DNA from: Ectothiorhodospiraceae bacterium
GTDB lineage: Bacteria > Pseudomonadota > Gammaproteobacteria > HK1
DNA: 54,350 bases
NCBI GenBank assembly: GCA_024234875.1
Contig: JACKNM010000026.1
Span: 1 to 54,350 of the forward strand
Direction: 5' to 3'
In this document: positions 38,840-47,056 of the stretch, in pieces
Numbering within the stretch: the first letter of the stretch is position 1
Layout: each line of letters starts with the position of its first letter
Notes under the pieces: model-generated
Told to the model about the DNA's origin: nothing
Seen by the model: only the letters and a program-made list of their open reading frames with translations
The model's database searches: none
Program-made: the position numbers and the translations under genes

Positions 38840-40546
38840 ATGGCACGACGCCGAATCCCCGTGCGTACCGTGGCCGAGGCCTGGCTCGCGGCGCTGAAGG
38901 CGCGGGGGGTCGACTACCTGTTCGCCAACGCCGGGACCGACTTCGCGCCGGTGATCGAGGCGCTGGTGCGCGGCGCGCGTGACGGCATCCCGATGCCGGA
39001 GCCGGTCACCTGCGCCCACGAGACCGCGGCGGTGGCGATGGCGCACGGCCACTATCTCGCCACCGGTCGGCCGCAGGCGGTGATGGTGCACGTCAACGTC
39101 GGCACCGCCAACGCCCTGATGGGTCTGCTCAACGCATCGCGCGATCAGATTCCGATGCTGTTCACCGCCGGACGCACCCCGATCACCGAGCACGGCCGGC
39201 TCGGAAGCCGGGACCTCCCCATTCACTGGGGACAGGAGATGTTCGACCAGGCGGGGATGCTGCGCGAGTCGGTGCGCTGGGACTACGAGCTTCGCTACCC
39301 CGAGCAGGTCGAGGCAGTGGTCGACCGCGCCATCGCCCGCGCCACCGGCGCGCCGGCGGGGCCAGTCTACGTCGGCCTGCCGCGCGAGATTCTCGCCGAG
39401 CCGATCGACGGCCTCACCCTGTGGGAGCCGACGCGCCTGGCGGCGCCGACTCCGCCGAGCCCGGACCCGGCTGCGGTCGAGCGCACCGCCGACGCGCTCG
39501 CCGCCGCCAGCACGCCACTGGTGCTCACCGCCCGCAGCGGCCGCGAGCCGGGCGCTTTCGATGCCCTCGGCGCGCTCGCCGAGCGCTTCGCCCTGCCGGT
39601 GGTGGAGTTCTGGCCGAGCCAGAGCTCGCTGTCGAGCGAGCACCCGATGCACGCCGGCCACGACCCGGCGCCATGGCTCGAGTCGGCCGACGTGGTGGTG
39701 GTGCTCGACGCGCTGGTGCCGTGGATCCCGAGCCGCACCGGCCCACGGCCCGACTGCCTGGTGGTCCAGACCGGGACCGACCCGAGCTTCGGTGATCTGC
39801 CGATGCGCAGCTTTCCGGCCGACCTCGCGGTCACCACCACCAGCGCGGCATTCATCGGCGCGCTGCACCGCGCGCTGGAGACCCGTTTGCCGGCTGGCGA
39901 TGCCCGGGTCGAGACACGACGCCAGGGGCTGGCGCCGCGGCTCGCGACGGCACGCCGGGCGCGGCGCGAGGCGGCCGCCGACGCCACCGCCCCGATGACC
40001 AACGCCTACGTGAGCCGCTGCATCGACGCGGTGAAGGGTGACGACGCGCTGGTCTTCGCAGAGCTCGGCTGCGACGTCTCGGTGATGCGCTTCCCACGTT
40101 CTGGCACGTTCTTCAGCCACTCTCTCGCCGGCGGGCTCGGATGGGGTCTGCCGGCCGCGCTCGGGGCGCAGCTCGCCGACCGGGACCGGCTGGTGATCGC
40201 CTGCGTCGGTGACGGCTCCTACCTGTTCGCGAACCCGCTCGCCTGCCACCAGGCGGCCGAGGCGCTCGGCCTGCCGGTGCTCACCGTGGTCTTCGACAAC
40301 GCGCGCTGGGACGCGGTGCGCAAGTCGACGCTCGCGGTCTACCCCGACGGCGAGGCCGCGCACGCGAACCGGCTACCGCTGGTCTCGCTCGCTCCCGCAC
40401 CGCGCTACGCCGAGGCGGTGGCGGCCTGCGGCGGGCACGGCGAGCGGGTCGAGGACCCCACCGCCCTGCCCGAGGCGCTGGCACGCGCGGTACGGGTGGT
40501 GCGCGAGGAGCGCCGGCAAGCGTTGGTCGACGTGATCTGCCGCTGA
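38840..40546 (+). CDS. Thiamine-diphosphate enzyme of the acetolactate synthase-like family
   Basis: 568 residues with the three-domain plan of ThDP decarboxylases: pyrimidine domain with catalytic Glu61 in CAHETAAVAMAHGHY, central domain about 200-340, and PP domain with the Mg-ThDP motif GDGSYLFANPLACHQAAEAL followed by VVFDN. The ATG at 38840 has a GGAGG site. It lacks features that would fix it as acetolactate synthase (no regulatory subunit gene is nearby) or oxalyl-CoA decarboxylase. Cotranscription with the upstream hydrolase suggests a shared catabolic route. The substrate is unassigned. Confidence 0.85.
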   Translation: MARRRIPVRTVAEAWLAALKARGVDYLFANAGTDFAPVIEALVRGARDGIPMPEPVTCAHETAAVAMAHGHYLATGRPQAVMVHVNVGTANALMGLLNASRDQIPMLFTAGRTPITEHGRLGSRDLPIHWGQEMFDQAGMLRESVRWDYELRYPEQVEAVVDRAIARATGAPAGPVYVGLPREILAEPIDGLTLWEPTRLAAPTPPSPDPAAVERTADALAAASTPLVLTARSGREPGAFDALGALAERFALPVVEFWPSQSSLSSEHPMHAGHDPAPWLESADVVVVLDALVPWIPSRTGPRPDCLVVQTGTDPSFGDLPMRSFPADLAVTTTSAAFIGALHRALETRLPAGDARVETRRQGLAPRLATARRARREAAADATAPMTNAYVSRCIDAVKGDDALVFAELGCDVSVMRFPRSGTFFSHSLAGGLGWGLPAALGAQLADRDRLVIACVGDGSYLFANPLACHQAAEALGLPVLTVVFDNARWDAVRKSTLAVYPDGEAAHANRLPLVSLAPAPRYAEAVAACGGHGERVEDPTALPEALARAVRVVREERRQALVDVICR

Positions 40547-40561
40547 TGGCCGCGGCGGCGC

Positions 40562-40567
40562 TACAAT
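40562..40567 (+). promoter_or_regulatory. -10 hexamer TACAAT directly before the PilZ gene
   Basis: TACAAT ends seven bases before the ATG at 40575, so transcription would start at or next to the first base of the start codon, implying a leaderless message. No good -35 at 16-18 bp was found. Confidence 0.45.
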
Positions 40568-40574
40568 GCCGCCC

Positions 40575-40925
40575 ATGACCACTCCCAGCGAGTCTGGCGC
40601 CGAGCGCAGGCGCCACGCGCGCCGTGCCGCCGCCTTGCCGGTGCGCATCGGCACCATGGCTCTGCGCACGTCCAACCTCTCCGCCGGCGGGGTGCAGCTG
40701 GTGTGCCCCTCGATCCGCCTCGCCTCGCTGCGGCGCGCGTTCGCAGACGAGCCCGTCGACCTCGCGATCGCGCTGCCGGAGGGCGAGGTCGTGCTGGCTG
40801 CGCGCCTGCGCTACATCAACGAGCACGGTGACGGCGACTTCCTCGTCGGCATCGAGTTCGCGACCCCGCAGGCGCCGGATGCCACCGCGGCCATTGCCCG
40901 TTACGTCGAGGGTCCGAGCGGCTGA
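40575..40925 (+). CDS. PilZ domain protein, c-di-GMP binding
   Basis: 116 residues, a single PilZ domain. The c-di-GMP contacts are present: the arginine-rich ERRRHARRA (RxxxR) near residue 9-17 and NLSAGGVQL (N/DxSxxG) near residue 34-42. No output domain is attached. The ATG at 40575 is favoured over one nine bases upstream because the latter overlaps a -10 hexamer. The target partner is unknown. With FimX elsewhere in the window it is a second probable c-di-GMP receptor. Confidence 0.85.
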   Translation: MTTPSESGAERRRHARRAAALPVRIGTMALRTSNLSAGGVQLVCPSIRLASLRRAFADEPVDLAIALPEGEVVLAARLRYINEHGDGDFLVGIEFATPQAPDATAAIARYVEGPSG

Positions 40926-40948
40926 CCACGGGCGCGGGAGCACCATCG

Positions 40949-41902
40949 ATGACCACCGAGACACTCGATCCGCGCACCGTGGTGGTGCTCGGCCTCGGCG
41001 AGGCCGGCTCCGCCCTGGCGCGAGGCCTCGCCGCCGACAGTGGCTGGCTGACCGGCAACGCACGCCGCCTGGTGGCGGTCGACATCGCCCTCGGGCAGGG
41101 CGCCCGCGGCGAGGGCATGGCAGCGCTCGCCGACCGGCTCGGGATCGCTGCCCATGCCGACTACGGTCCCTGGCTCGACGAGGCGGATCTCGTGATGAGC
41201 GTGGTGACCGGCGAGCAGTCCCTCGACGCCGCCCGCTCGATGGCCGCCCACCTGCGCCCGGGCACCCTGTACCTGGACCTCAACACCGTCACCCGAGCGA
41301 TGGCCCTCGACAACGCCGCGGTGGTCGAGGCGACCGGTGCGCGCTACGTCGACGTCGCGGTGATGGGCACCTTCCTCGGCCTCGGCCACCGTGTGCCGAT
41401 GCTGCTCGCCGGACCGGACGCGGAGAACGTGGCGGCGTGGATGACCCCGCTCGGGTTCCAGCCCAAGGTGCTGGGTCCGGTACCGGGGAGCGCGTCGGCG
41501 GTGAAGATCCTGCGCAGCGTGCTGGTCAAGGGCATCGAGGCGCTGGGAGTGGAGTGCCTGGTGGCCGCCCGCGCGCAGGGGCTGCAGGAGGAGGTGCTGG
41601 CCTGCCTCGCGGACATCGACTTGCAGCCGTTCCGTGACTTCCTCGCCACCCTGGTGACCACCCACCTGGTGCATGCCGGCCGACGCCACGAGGAGATGCA
41701 TCTGGCGGCGCGCAACCTGGTCGAGACCGGGGTCGAGCCGCTGATGACCGAGCGTACCGCGGCAACCCTGGGGCGCACGGTGGCCGCCGGCGTCGCCCCT
41801 GCCGACGGCAAGGTGCCGCCGCTCGACGCGGTGCTGGAGATCCTCGCCGCCGGCGTGCCCGGGCTCGGCGCGGCACGCGAGCCGATGCCCCGCGAGCGGT
41901 GA
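40949..41902 (+). CDS. NAD(P)-dependent oxidoreductase with DUF1932 C-terminal domain
   Basis: 317 residues. The N-terminal Rossmann fold has VVVLGLGEAGSALARGLA, and the chain resembles 6-phosphogluconate/3-hydroxyacid dehydrogenases (LYLDLNTVTRAMALD, YVDVAVMGTFLG). The C-terminal helical domain (about 185-260: SASAVKILRSVLVKGIEALG, ECLVAARAQGL) is DUF1932-like. The conserved Lys of this superfamily is in AVKILRS. The substrate is unknown. The ATG at 40949 has a GGGAG site. Its stop overlaps the GTG of the next gene. Confidence 0.82.
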   Translation: MTTETLDPRTVVVLGLGEAGSALARGLAADSGWLTGNARRLVAVDIALGQGARGEGMAALADRLGIAAHADYGPWLDEADLVMSVVTGEQSLDAARSMAAHLRPGTLYLDLNTVTRAMALDNAAVVEATGARYVDVAVMGTFLGLGHRVPMLLAGPDAENVAAWMTPLGFQPKVLGPVPGSASAVKILRSVLVKGIEALGVECLVAARAQGLQEEVLACLADIDLQPFRDFLATLVTTHLVHAGRRHEEMHLAARNLVETGVEPLMTERTAATLGRTVAAGVAPADGKVPPLDAVLEILAAGVPGLGAAREPMPRER

Positions 41903-42564
41903 CCTCGCCGGCACGACGCACCGACCTCGGCGCCGGGGACGGCGGCTGGGTCGCGCTGGCGGCAGCGGATGCCGAGCTCGCCTACCTGCCCGCCCTGCTC
42001 ACGCCGGAGGACGCCGCGCTGGCGATGACCGCGCTCACCACCGCGGTGCAATGGGAGCAGCACACCGTACGCATCGCCGGGCGGCGGCTCGCCTGCCCGC
42101 GCCTTTCGGCCTGGTACGGGGACCCGGGCGCCCGCTACGCCTATTCGGGTCTGGCGCTCGAGCCGTCGCCCTGGCCGGCGCCGGTCGCGCGGCTGCGCGA
42201 GCTGGTCGAGTCGCGCATCGACGCGCCCTTCGACAGCGTGCTGCTCAACCTCTACCGGGACGGGGCGGACTCCATGGGTTGGCACAGCGACGACGAGCCG
42301 GAGCTCGGACCGACCCCGCTCATCGCCTCGGTGAGCCTCGGAGCGACCCGCCGCTTCGTGCTGCGCCACCGGCGGCGCCGCGATGTCGCAGCGGTCGAGA
42401 TCGCGCTGGCGCCGGGGTCGTTGCTGGTGATGTCGGGGCCGACGCAGCGCGCCTGGCGGCACGCGCTGCCCAAGACCCGGCGGCAGGTCGGCCCCCGGAT
42501 CAATCTCACCTTCCGTCAGGTGCTGGAAACGACGCGCGCCGTGCGCACGCAGTCACCCGGCTGA
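41899..42564 (+). CDS. AlkB-like Fe(II)/2-oxoglutarate dioxygenase
   Basis: 221 residues. The iron ligands are His129-Ser-Asp131 in MGWHSDDE and His188 in WRHALPKT; 2-oxoglutarate is held by Arg in GPRINLTFR. The preceding NLYRDGADSMGWH block and PRLSAWYGD are typical of AlkB-type demethylases that repair alkylated nucleic acid bases. It starts with GTG at 41899, coupled by a 4-bp overlap to the upstream oxidoreductase. No adaptive-response regulator is nearby, so induction by alkylation is not shown. Confidence 0.9.
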   Translation: MTSPARRTDLGAGDGGWVALAAADAELAYLPALLTPEDAALAMTALTTAVQWEQHTVRIAGRRLACPRLSAWYGDPGARYAYSGLALEPSPWPAPVARLRELVESRIDAPFDSVLLNLYRDGADSMGWHSDDEPELGPTPLIASVSLGATRRFVLRHRRRRDVAAVEIALAPGSLLVMSGPTQRAWRHALPKTRRQVGPRINLTFRQVLETTRAVRTQSPG

Positions 42565-42674
42565 GCGTCTCGCGGGCAGCCGCGAGTGGCCGACGGGCAG
42601 CAAGCTTTCATCGAACGACACGTAACGACCTGATTTCAGTGGCTGCGGCTTTGCTAGCTCGCTGAGCCTGCCTG

Positions 42675-42789
42675 CCCTGAGCTTGTCGAAGGGTCGAAGC
42701 GTATCCCCGAGCACCACCGTCGAGCCGTGGCGCCGAGCCAGGAGTGGCACGGCCGGCGAGGATTGAAGATACGCTTCGACAGGCTCAGC
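42675..42789. repeat. Composite REP-type inverted repeat pair
   Basis: CCCTGAGCTTGTCGAAGGG (42675-42693) and CTTCGACAGGCTCAGC (42774-42789) are well-known dispersed proteobacterial repeat units in opposite orientation. They are linked by perfect 13-bp inverted arms GTCGAAGCGTATC (42693-42705) and GATACGCTTCGAC (42768-42780). The element fills the 279-bp gap 42565-42843, which has no gene; its first 90 bases are less G+C-rich than the surroundings. Confidence 0.75.
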
Positions 42790-42843
42790 GCACGGTTCCT
42801 CCCGTTCGCGTCCCGAGCGCGCGACCGCCGGTCGTGGGGGCTG

Positions 42844-43290
42844 TCAGCGCTCGTCGTCCTCGTCGACGACGTCGTCGTCCTCGTCGTCCGAATCGTCGTC
42901 ACCCGCCTCCTCGACCGCGCCGTAGTCGAGATCGCCGTCGAGGTCGTCGACCTCCTCGGCGTCGCTCTCGCCGTCCTCGTCATCGGCACTGGCGGCAGTG
43001 CTGGTCGTGGTCTCGGTCTCGGCCAGACGCACCGTCGACCGCGGCTGGAAGCCACGGCGGGCGCTCGGGTAGGCGTCACGCAAGGCCTGCTCCGACTCCG
43101 CGTCCTCGCCGAGCGCGCGCAGCTTCGCCTCGACGATCTCGCGCCGGTACTCGATGATCTCGCCACGCTTGAGGTTGAACAGGTACACGGTCTCGCTGTT
43201 CGCGGTATCGAGCGAACGGTCGAGAAGGACCGGCGAGCTCTTGGCTCCGGCCTCGATGTATCCGAACCAGTACTGATCGTCGTCGGCCAT
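42844..43290 (-). CDS. Conserved protein with highly acidic C-terminal tail
   Basis: 148 residues. The folded part (1-100) begins MADDDQYWFGYIEAGAKSSP and contains TVYLFNLKRGEIIEYRREIV; I recall similar short proteins in gammaproteobacteria without known function. The last roughly 45 residues are almost only Asp, Glu, Ser, Gly and Val and are probably disordered. No membrane segment, signal peptide or cysteine motif is seen. A plausible promoter lies upstream. The acidic tail could mimic nucleic acid or act as a solubility tail, but this is speculation. Confidence 0.78.
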   Translation of the reverse strand: MADDDQYWFGYIEAGAKSSPVLLDRSLDTANSETVYLFNLKRGEIIEYRREIVEAKLRALGEDAESEQALRDAYPSARRGFQPRSTVRLAETETTTSTAASADDEDGESDAEEVDDLDGDLDYGAVEEAGDDDSDDEDDDVVDEDDER

Positions 43291-43428
43291 CTGATTCCCG
43301 ACCTCGCGGGGTCAGCGACCGCCTCCGGCTCCGCACCCGGACCGCAGCGACGCACCCCCCGTCTTCTCGCCTCCCGGATCCTCGTCGTGTCGACGTGCTC
43401 CGGCCCGCGCCGCCCCGGCGGCCCGTAG

Positions 43429-43456
43429 AAGATAGGCGTGTGCGCGAAGTTTGCAA
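43429..43456 (-). promoter_or_regulatory. Promoter of the acidic-tail protein gene
   Basis: Minus-strand TTGCAA (43456-43451) and TATCTT (43434-43429) are 16 bp apart, each with four of six matches. The leader to the ATG at 43290 is about 130 bases. The rest of the 223-bp gap 43291-43513 shows nothing else. Confidence 0.45.
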
Positions 43457-43513
43457 GCCCCCGATGCACACCCGAACGTGCGCCAGGTCACGTCGCGCAT
43501 CGGGCGGCCCGTG

Positions 43514-44695
43514 TCAGACCACGCCGTGATGCCGCCCGACCGCCACGAACGCCTCGACCGCGCGGTCGACGTCGGCCGGCTCGTGGGCGGCGCTGAGCTG
43601 CACCCGGATGCGTGCCGCGCCCTTCGGGACCACCGGGTAGGAGAAGCCGACCACGTAGATCCCACGCTCGAGCAGATCGTCGGCCATCGCCGACGCGAGG
43701 CGCGCGTCACCGAGCATCACCGGCACGATCGGATGGTCACCGGGGCGGAGCTCGAAGCCGGCCGCGGTCATCGCGTCACGGAAGCGGCGGGTGTTGGCGC
43801 GCAAGCGGTCGCGCAACGCACCGGACGCCTCCAGCAGACCGAGCACGGCGATCCCCGCCGCGACCAGCGGCGGTGGCAGGCTGTTCGAGAACAGGTAGGG
43901 TCGCGAGCGCTGGCGCAGGAGGTCGACGACGTTCGCGCTCGACGCGGTGAAGCCGCCGCTCGCGCCGCCGAGCGCCTTGCCGAGCGTCGAGGTGGTGACG
44001 TGCACGCGGTGACCGACGCCGAGATGCTCCGCGGTCCCGCGGCCGCTCGGCCCGACGAAGCCGGTGGCGTGCGAGTCGTCGACCATCACCATCGCGTCGT
44101 GGCGCTCGGCCAGGTCGCAGATCCGATCGAGCGGCGCGAGGTCGCCGTCCATGCTGAACACGCCGTCGGTCGCGATCAGCCGCAGCCTCGCGTCCGCGCA
44201 TTCGCGTAGGCGTGCTTCCAGCGCATCCATGTCGGCATGCTCGTAGCGCAGACGGCGAGCGCGACAGAGCCGGATGCCGTCGATGATCGAGGCGTGGTTC
44301 AGCGCATCGCTCACCACCGCGTCCTCGGGCCCGAGAATGGTCTCGAACAACCCACCGTTGGCGTCGAAGCACGAGGAGTAGAGGATCGCGTCCTCGGTGC
44401 CGAGGAAGGCACTGATCGCGGACTCCAGGGCCTTGTGCAGGTCCTGCGTCCCGCAGATGAAGCGCACCGAGGCCATGCCGAACCCGTGGTCGTCGAGCGC
44501 CTGGCGCGCCGCCGCGACGACCAGCGGATGGTCGGCGAGACCGAGGTAGTTGTTGGCGCAGAAGTTCAGCACCTCGCGCCCGTCCACGGTGCGCACGTGA
44601 GGGCCTTGCGGCGTGGTGATCACGCGCTCGCGCTTGTACAGGCCCTCGGCCCGGATCTCGTCGACCATCGCCTGGTAGCGCTCGTTCGGCTGCAT
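43514..44695 (-). CDS. kbl: 2-amino-3-ketobutyrate CoA ligase (glycine C-acetyltransferase)
   Basis: 393 residues of the alpha-oxoamine synthase family, PLP-dependent. The N-terminal part has VLNFCANNYLGLADHP and FGMASVRFICGTQDLH; the PLP lysine is in TSTLGKALGGASGG, with DDSHATGFVG before it. It cleaves 2-amino-3-ketobutyrate with CoA to glycine and acetyl-CoA, the second step of threonine breakdown. The ATG at 44695 has an AGGAG site. It lies 35 bp downstream of tdh, the gene for the first step, confirming the pathway. Confidence 0.95.
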   Translation of the reverse strand: MQPNERYQAMVDEIRAEGLYKRERVITTPQGPHVRTVDGREVLNFCANNYLGLADHPLVVAAARQALDDHGFGMASVRFICGTQDLHKALESAISAFLGTEDAILYSSCFDANGGLFETILGPEDAVVSDALNHASIIDGIRLCRARRLRYEHADMDALEARLRECADARLRLIATDGVFSMDGDLAPLDRICDLAERHDAMVMVDDSHATGFVGPSGRGTAEHLGVGHRVHVTTSTLGKALGGASGGFTASSANVVDLLRQRSRPYLFSNSLPPPLVAAGIAVLGLLEASGALRDRLRANTRRFRDAMTAAGFELRPGDHPIVPVMLGDARLASAMADDLLERGIYVVGFSYPVVPKGAARIRVQLSAAHEPADVDRAVEAFVAVGRHHGVV

Positions 44696-44730
44696 CCCCT
44701 GTTCTCCTCTGTCGGGTGCCCGATGCGACG

Positions 44731-45765
44731 TCAACGCCAACGGCACACGACCTTGCCGCACTCGCCGCTGCGCATCACGTCGAAGCCCTGCTGGAAGTCC
44801 TCGATGGCGAGCCGGTGGGTCAGCACCGGCGACAGGTCGAGACCGCCGAGCACGAGCTGGGTCATCTTGTACCAGGTCTCGAACATCTCCCGACCGTAGA
44901 TGCCCTTCAGCGTCAGCCCCTTGAAGATGACCTGGTCCCAGTCGATTCGGGTGTCGCCGGGGAGGATGCCGAGCAGGGCCACCTTGGCGCCGTGATACAT
45001 GTGGCGCAGCATGTCGTCGAACGCCGACGGGTTGCCCGACATCTCGAGCCCGATGTCGAAGCCCTCGTGGATGCCCTCGGCGCGCATCGCCTGGTCGAGG
45101 GACTCCTCGGCCACGTTGACCACGTGGGTCGCCCCCATGCGCCGCGCCAGCTCGAGCCGATAGGGGTTGCGGTCGGTGACCACGACATGGCGCGCGCCGA
45201 TGTGACGGCAGACCCCGGCGGCGATGATGCCGATCGGCCCGGCGCCGGTGATGAGCACGTCCTCGCCCACCACCGGAAACGAGAGCGCGCAGTGCACCGC
45301 ATTGCCATAGGGGTCGAAGAACGCCGCGATCTCGGACGGGATGGCGTCGGGAATGAGCCACAGGTTCTGCGCCGGCACCACCAGGTACTCGGCGAAGGCG
45401 CCGTCTCGATTGACCCCGATACCGCGGGTGTGGGTGCACAGGTGGCGCCGCCCGGCGCGGCAGTTGCGACACGTCCCACAGGTGATGTGCCCCTCGGCCG
45501 AGACGCGGTCACCCACGCGGTAGTTGTCGACGCCGGGACCGAGCTCGACCACTCGGCCGACGAACTCGTGGCCGATCACCAACGGCGGCGCGATGGTGCG
45601 CGCCGCCCACTCGTCCCAGGCGTGGATGTGCAGGTCGGTCCCGCAGATGGCGGTCTGCTCGACCTCGATCATCACCTCGTTGGTGCCCACGCGAGGCACC
45701 GGGACCTCGCGCATCTCGATCCCGGGCCCCCGGGTCGGCTTGACCAGCGCTCGCATCGTGCCCAT
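44731..45765 (-). CDS. tdh: L-threonine 3-dehydrogenase
   Basis: 344 residues of the zinc-dependent medium-chain dehydrogenase family. The catalytic zinc region is AICGTDLHIHAWDEW with VIGHEFVG; the structural zinc loop is CGTCRNCRAGRRHLC; the NAD fold is VLITGAGPIGIIAAG. It oxidises threonine to 2-amino-3-ketobutyrate. The ATG at 45765 has a GAGGAG site seven bases upstream, better than an ATG three codons later. It heads the tdh-kbl operon and diverges from the GMP reductase gene. Confidence 0.95.
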   Translation of the reverse strand: MGTMRALVKPTRGPGIEMREVPVPRVGTNEVMIEVEQTAICGTDLHIHAWDEWAARTIAPPLVIGHEFVGRVVELGPGVDNYRVGDRVSAEGHITCGTCRNCRAGRRHLCTHTRGIGVNRDGAFAEYLVVPAQNLWLIPDAIPSEIAAFFDPYGNAVHCALSFPVVGEDVLITGAGPIGIIAAGVCRHIGARHVVVTDRNPYRLELARRMGATHVVNVAEESLDQAMRAEGIHEGFDIGLEMSGNPSAFDDMLRHMYHGAKVALLGILPGDTRIDWDQVIFKGLTLKGIYGREMFETWYKMTQLVLGGLDLSPVLTHRLAIEDFQQGFDVMRSGECGKVVCRWR

Positions 45766-45859
45766 GGTTGTCTCCTCGGCGACCCCATGCCCGACGCGCG
45801 TGGACCGACACCCACGCCGGCGGGACGGGCGGAGCCGGCGGGTCGCCGGCGTCGAGTCG

Positions 45860-45888
45860 TACACGGCGCCGTGAGCTTACACGGCGCC
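45860..45888. repeat. Tandem 11-bp direct repeats in the tdh/guaC divergent gap
   Basis: TACACGGCGCC occurs at 45860-45870 and again at 45878-45888, an 18-bp period. The first copy is part of the palindrome ACGGCGCCGT. Their place between divergent start codons suggests a binding site for a regulator, but the protein is unknown. Confidence 0.45.
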
Positions 45889-45945
45889 AGGTTTCCTGCG
45901 CCGGCCGTCGACCGGCGCCTTCCCCAGGCCGAGGAGCCGCCCAGG

Positions 45946-46953
45946 ATGTCGTTGCGTCGCGCATACACCTTCGACGAGGTCGCCCTCGTCCCGCAGTTCA
46001 ACAACATCCCCTCGCGCACCGAGCCGAGCCTCGACTCCTGGCTCACGCGCAACCGCCGCGTGCGCTGCCCGCTCGTCGCCGCCAACATGGACTCCGTGGT
46101 CGGCGACCGTCTGGCCGAGGTGCTGATCGAGGCCGGCACCTTCCCCATCTTCCACCGCTTCACCGACATCGACACCCAGCGCGCCTGGGTCCGTCGCTAC
46201 ACCGAGCGCACCTTCGTCTCCAGCGGGCTGCGCCATCTCGACCAGGTCCGCGAGCTGCTCGACCTCGGCGCCGCCGGGGTGTGCATCGACGTCGCCCACG
46301 GCCATTCTGACCAGATGATGGCCTTCGTGCGGGAATTGAAACGCACCCACCCCGAGCACGACGTGATCGCGGGCAACGTCTGCACGCCGATGGCCTTCCA
46401 CGATCTCGTCAACGCCGGCGCCGACGCGGTCAAGGTCGGCATCGGGCCCGGCGCCGCGTGCACCACGCGCATGATCACCGGCTTCGGCGTGCCGCAGTTC
46501 TCGGCCATTCGCGAGTGCGCCGAGGTGGCCGAGAAGCTGCGGGTGCCGCTCATCGCCGACGGCGGCATCCGCGGCAGTCGCGACATCGTGCTCGCCCTGG
46601 CCGCCGGCGCCAGCACGGTGATGATCGGCAAGCTGTTCGCGCTGACCGAGGAGAGCGCGGCCCCGAAGCGCGACCACGAGGGAAGGCGCGAGGCCAAGTA
46701 TCGCGGCCAGGCCAGCGAGGACTTCCAGAACGACTTCTACGGCGGCCTCAAGGAGTACACGGTGGCCGAGGGGACCGATTTCTGGGCGCCGGTCACCGGC
46801 TCGGCGCGGGCGTTGATGGAGGAGCTGCTCGGTGGCCTGCGCAGTGGCATGACCTACGGCGGCGCCCGCAACATCAAGGAGCTGCAGCGCAAGGCGGAGT
46901 TCGTGGAGGTCGGTCCCGGCTACGCCACCGAGAGCGCGCCGCGCAAGGGATAG
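45946..46953 (+). CDS. guaC: GMP reductase (IMPDH/GMPR family without CBS domains)
   Basis: 335 residues forming one TIM barrel: LVAANMDSVVGDRLAE, CIDVAHGHSD, VIAGNVCTPMAFHDLVNAGA, the active-site loop VGIGPGAACTTRMITGFGV with the catalytic Cys, and IADGGIRGSRDIV. IMP dehydrogenase would carry two CBS domains inside the barrel; they are absent, and the length fits GMP reductase of the Bacillus GuaC type, including the LRSGMTYGGARNIKEL end. It returns GMP to IMP using NADPH. The ATG at 45946 has a GAGGAG site. It is divergent from tdh. Confidence 0.85.
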   Translation: MSLRRAYTFDEVALVPQFNNIPSRTEPSLDSWLTRNRRVRCPLVAANMDSVVGDRLAEVLIEAGTFPIFHRFTDIDTQRAWVRRYTERTFVSSGLRHLDQVRELLDLGAAGVCIDVAHGHSDQMMAFVRELKRTHPEHDVIAGNVCTPMAFHDLVNAGADAVKVGIGPGAACTTRMITGFGVPQFSAIRECAEVAEKLRVPLIADGGIRGSRDIVLALAAGASTVMIGKLFALTEESAAPKRDHEGRREAKYRGQASEDFQNDFYGGLKEYTVAEGTDFWAPVTGSARALMEELLGGLRSGMTYGGARNIKELQRKAEFVEVGPGYATESAPRKG

Positions 46954-46982
46954 CCCGGCGGCGCCCGCCGGGGATCGTCTCG

Positions 46983-47010
46983 TTGACACGACCGCCCGGG
47001 GGTCGTTAAT
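46983..47010 (+). promoter_or_regulatory. Promoter of the acyl-CoA catabolic operon
   Basis: A perfect -35 TTGACA (46983-46988) is 16 bp from GTTAAT (47005-47010; four of six), about 40 bases before the ATG at 47057. It is the best promoter match seen in the window. Confidence 0.6.
46988..47006. promoter_or_regulatory. 19-bp palindromic operator between -35 and -10
   Basis: ACGACC-GCCCGGG-GGTCGT: the 6-bp arms are perfect, and the whole 19 bp is palindromic apart from one mismatched pair. It fills the spacer of the promoter, the position of a repressor that blocks polymerase, as TetR- or GntR-type regulators of acyl-CoA genes often do. No regulator gene is adjacent. Confidence 0.55.
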
Positions 47011-47056
47011 TTCGCGGCCCCGCCGCGGCCCCCGCGATGCCCCGAGCTCGAAGCCG

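Noticed and set aside
35394..40546. Oxalate degradation pair (formyl-CoA transferase plus oxalyl-CoA decarboxylase)
   Set aside because: The two genes are divergent and separated by a hydrolase gene, and the TPP enzyme does not show the oxalyl-CoA decarboxylase signature I would expect.
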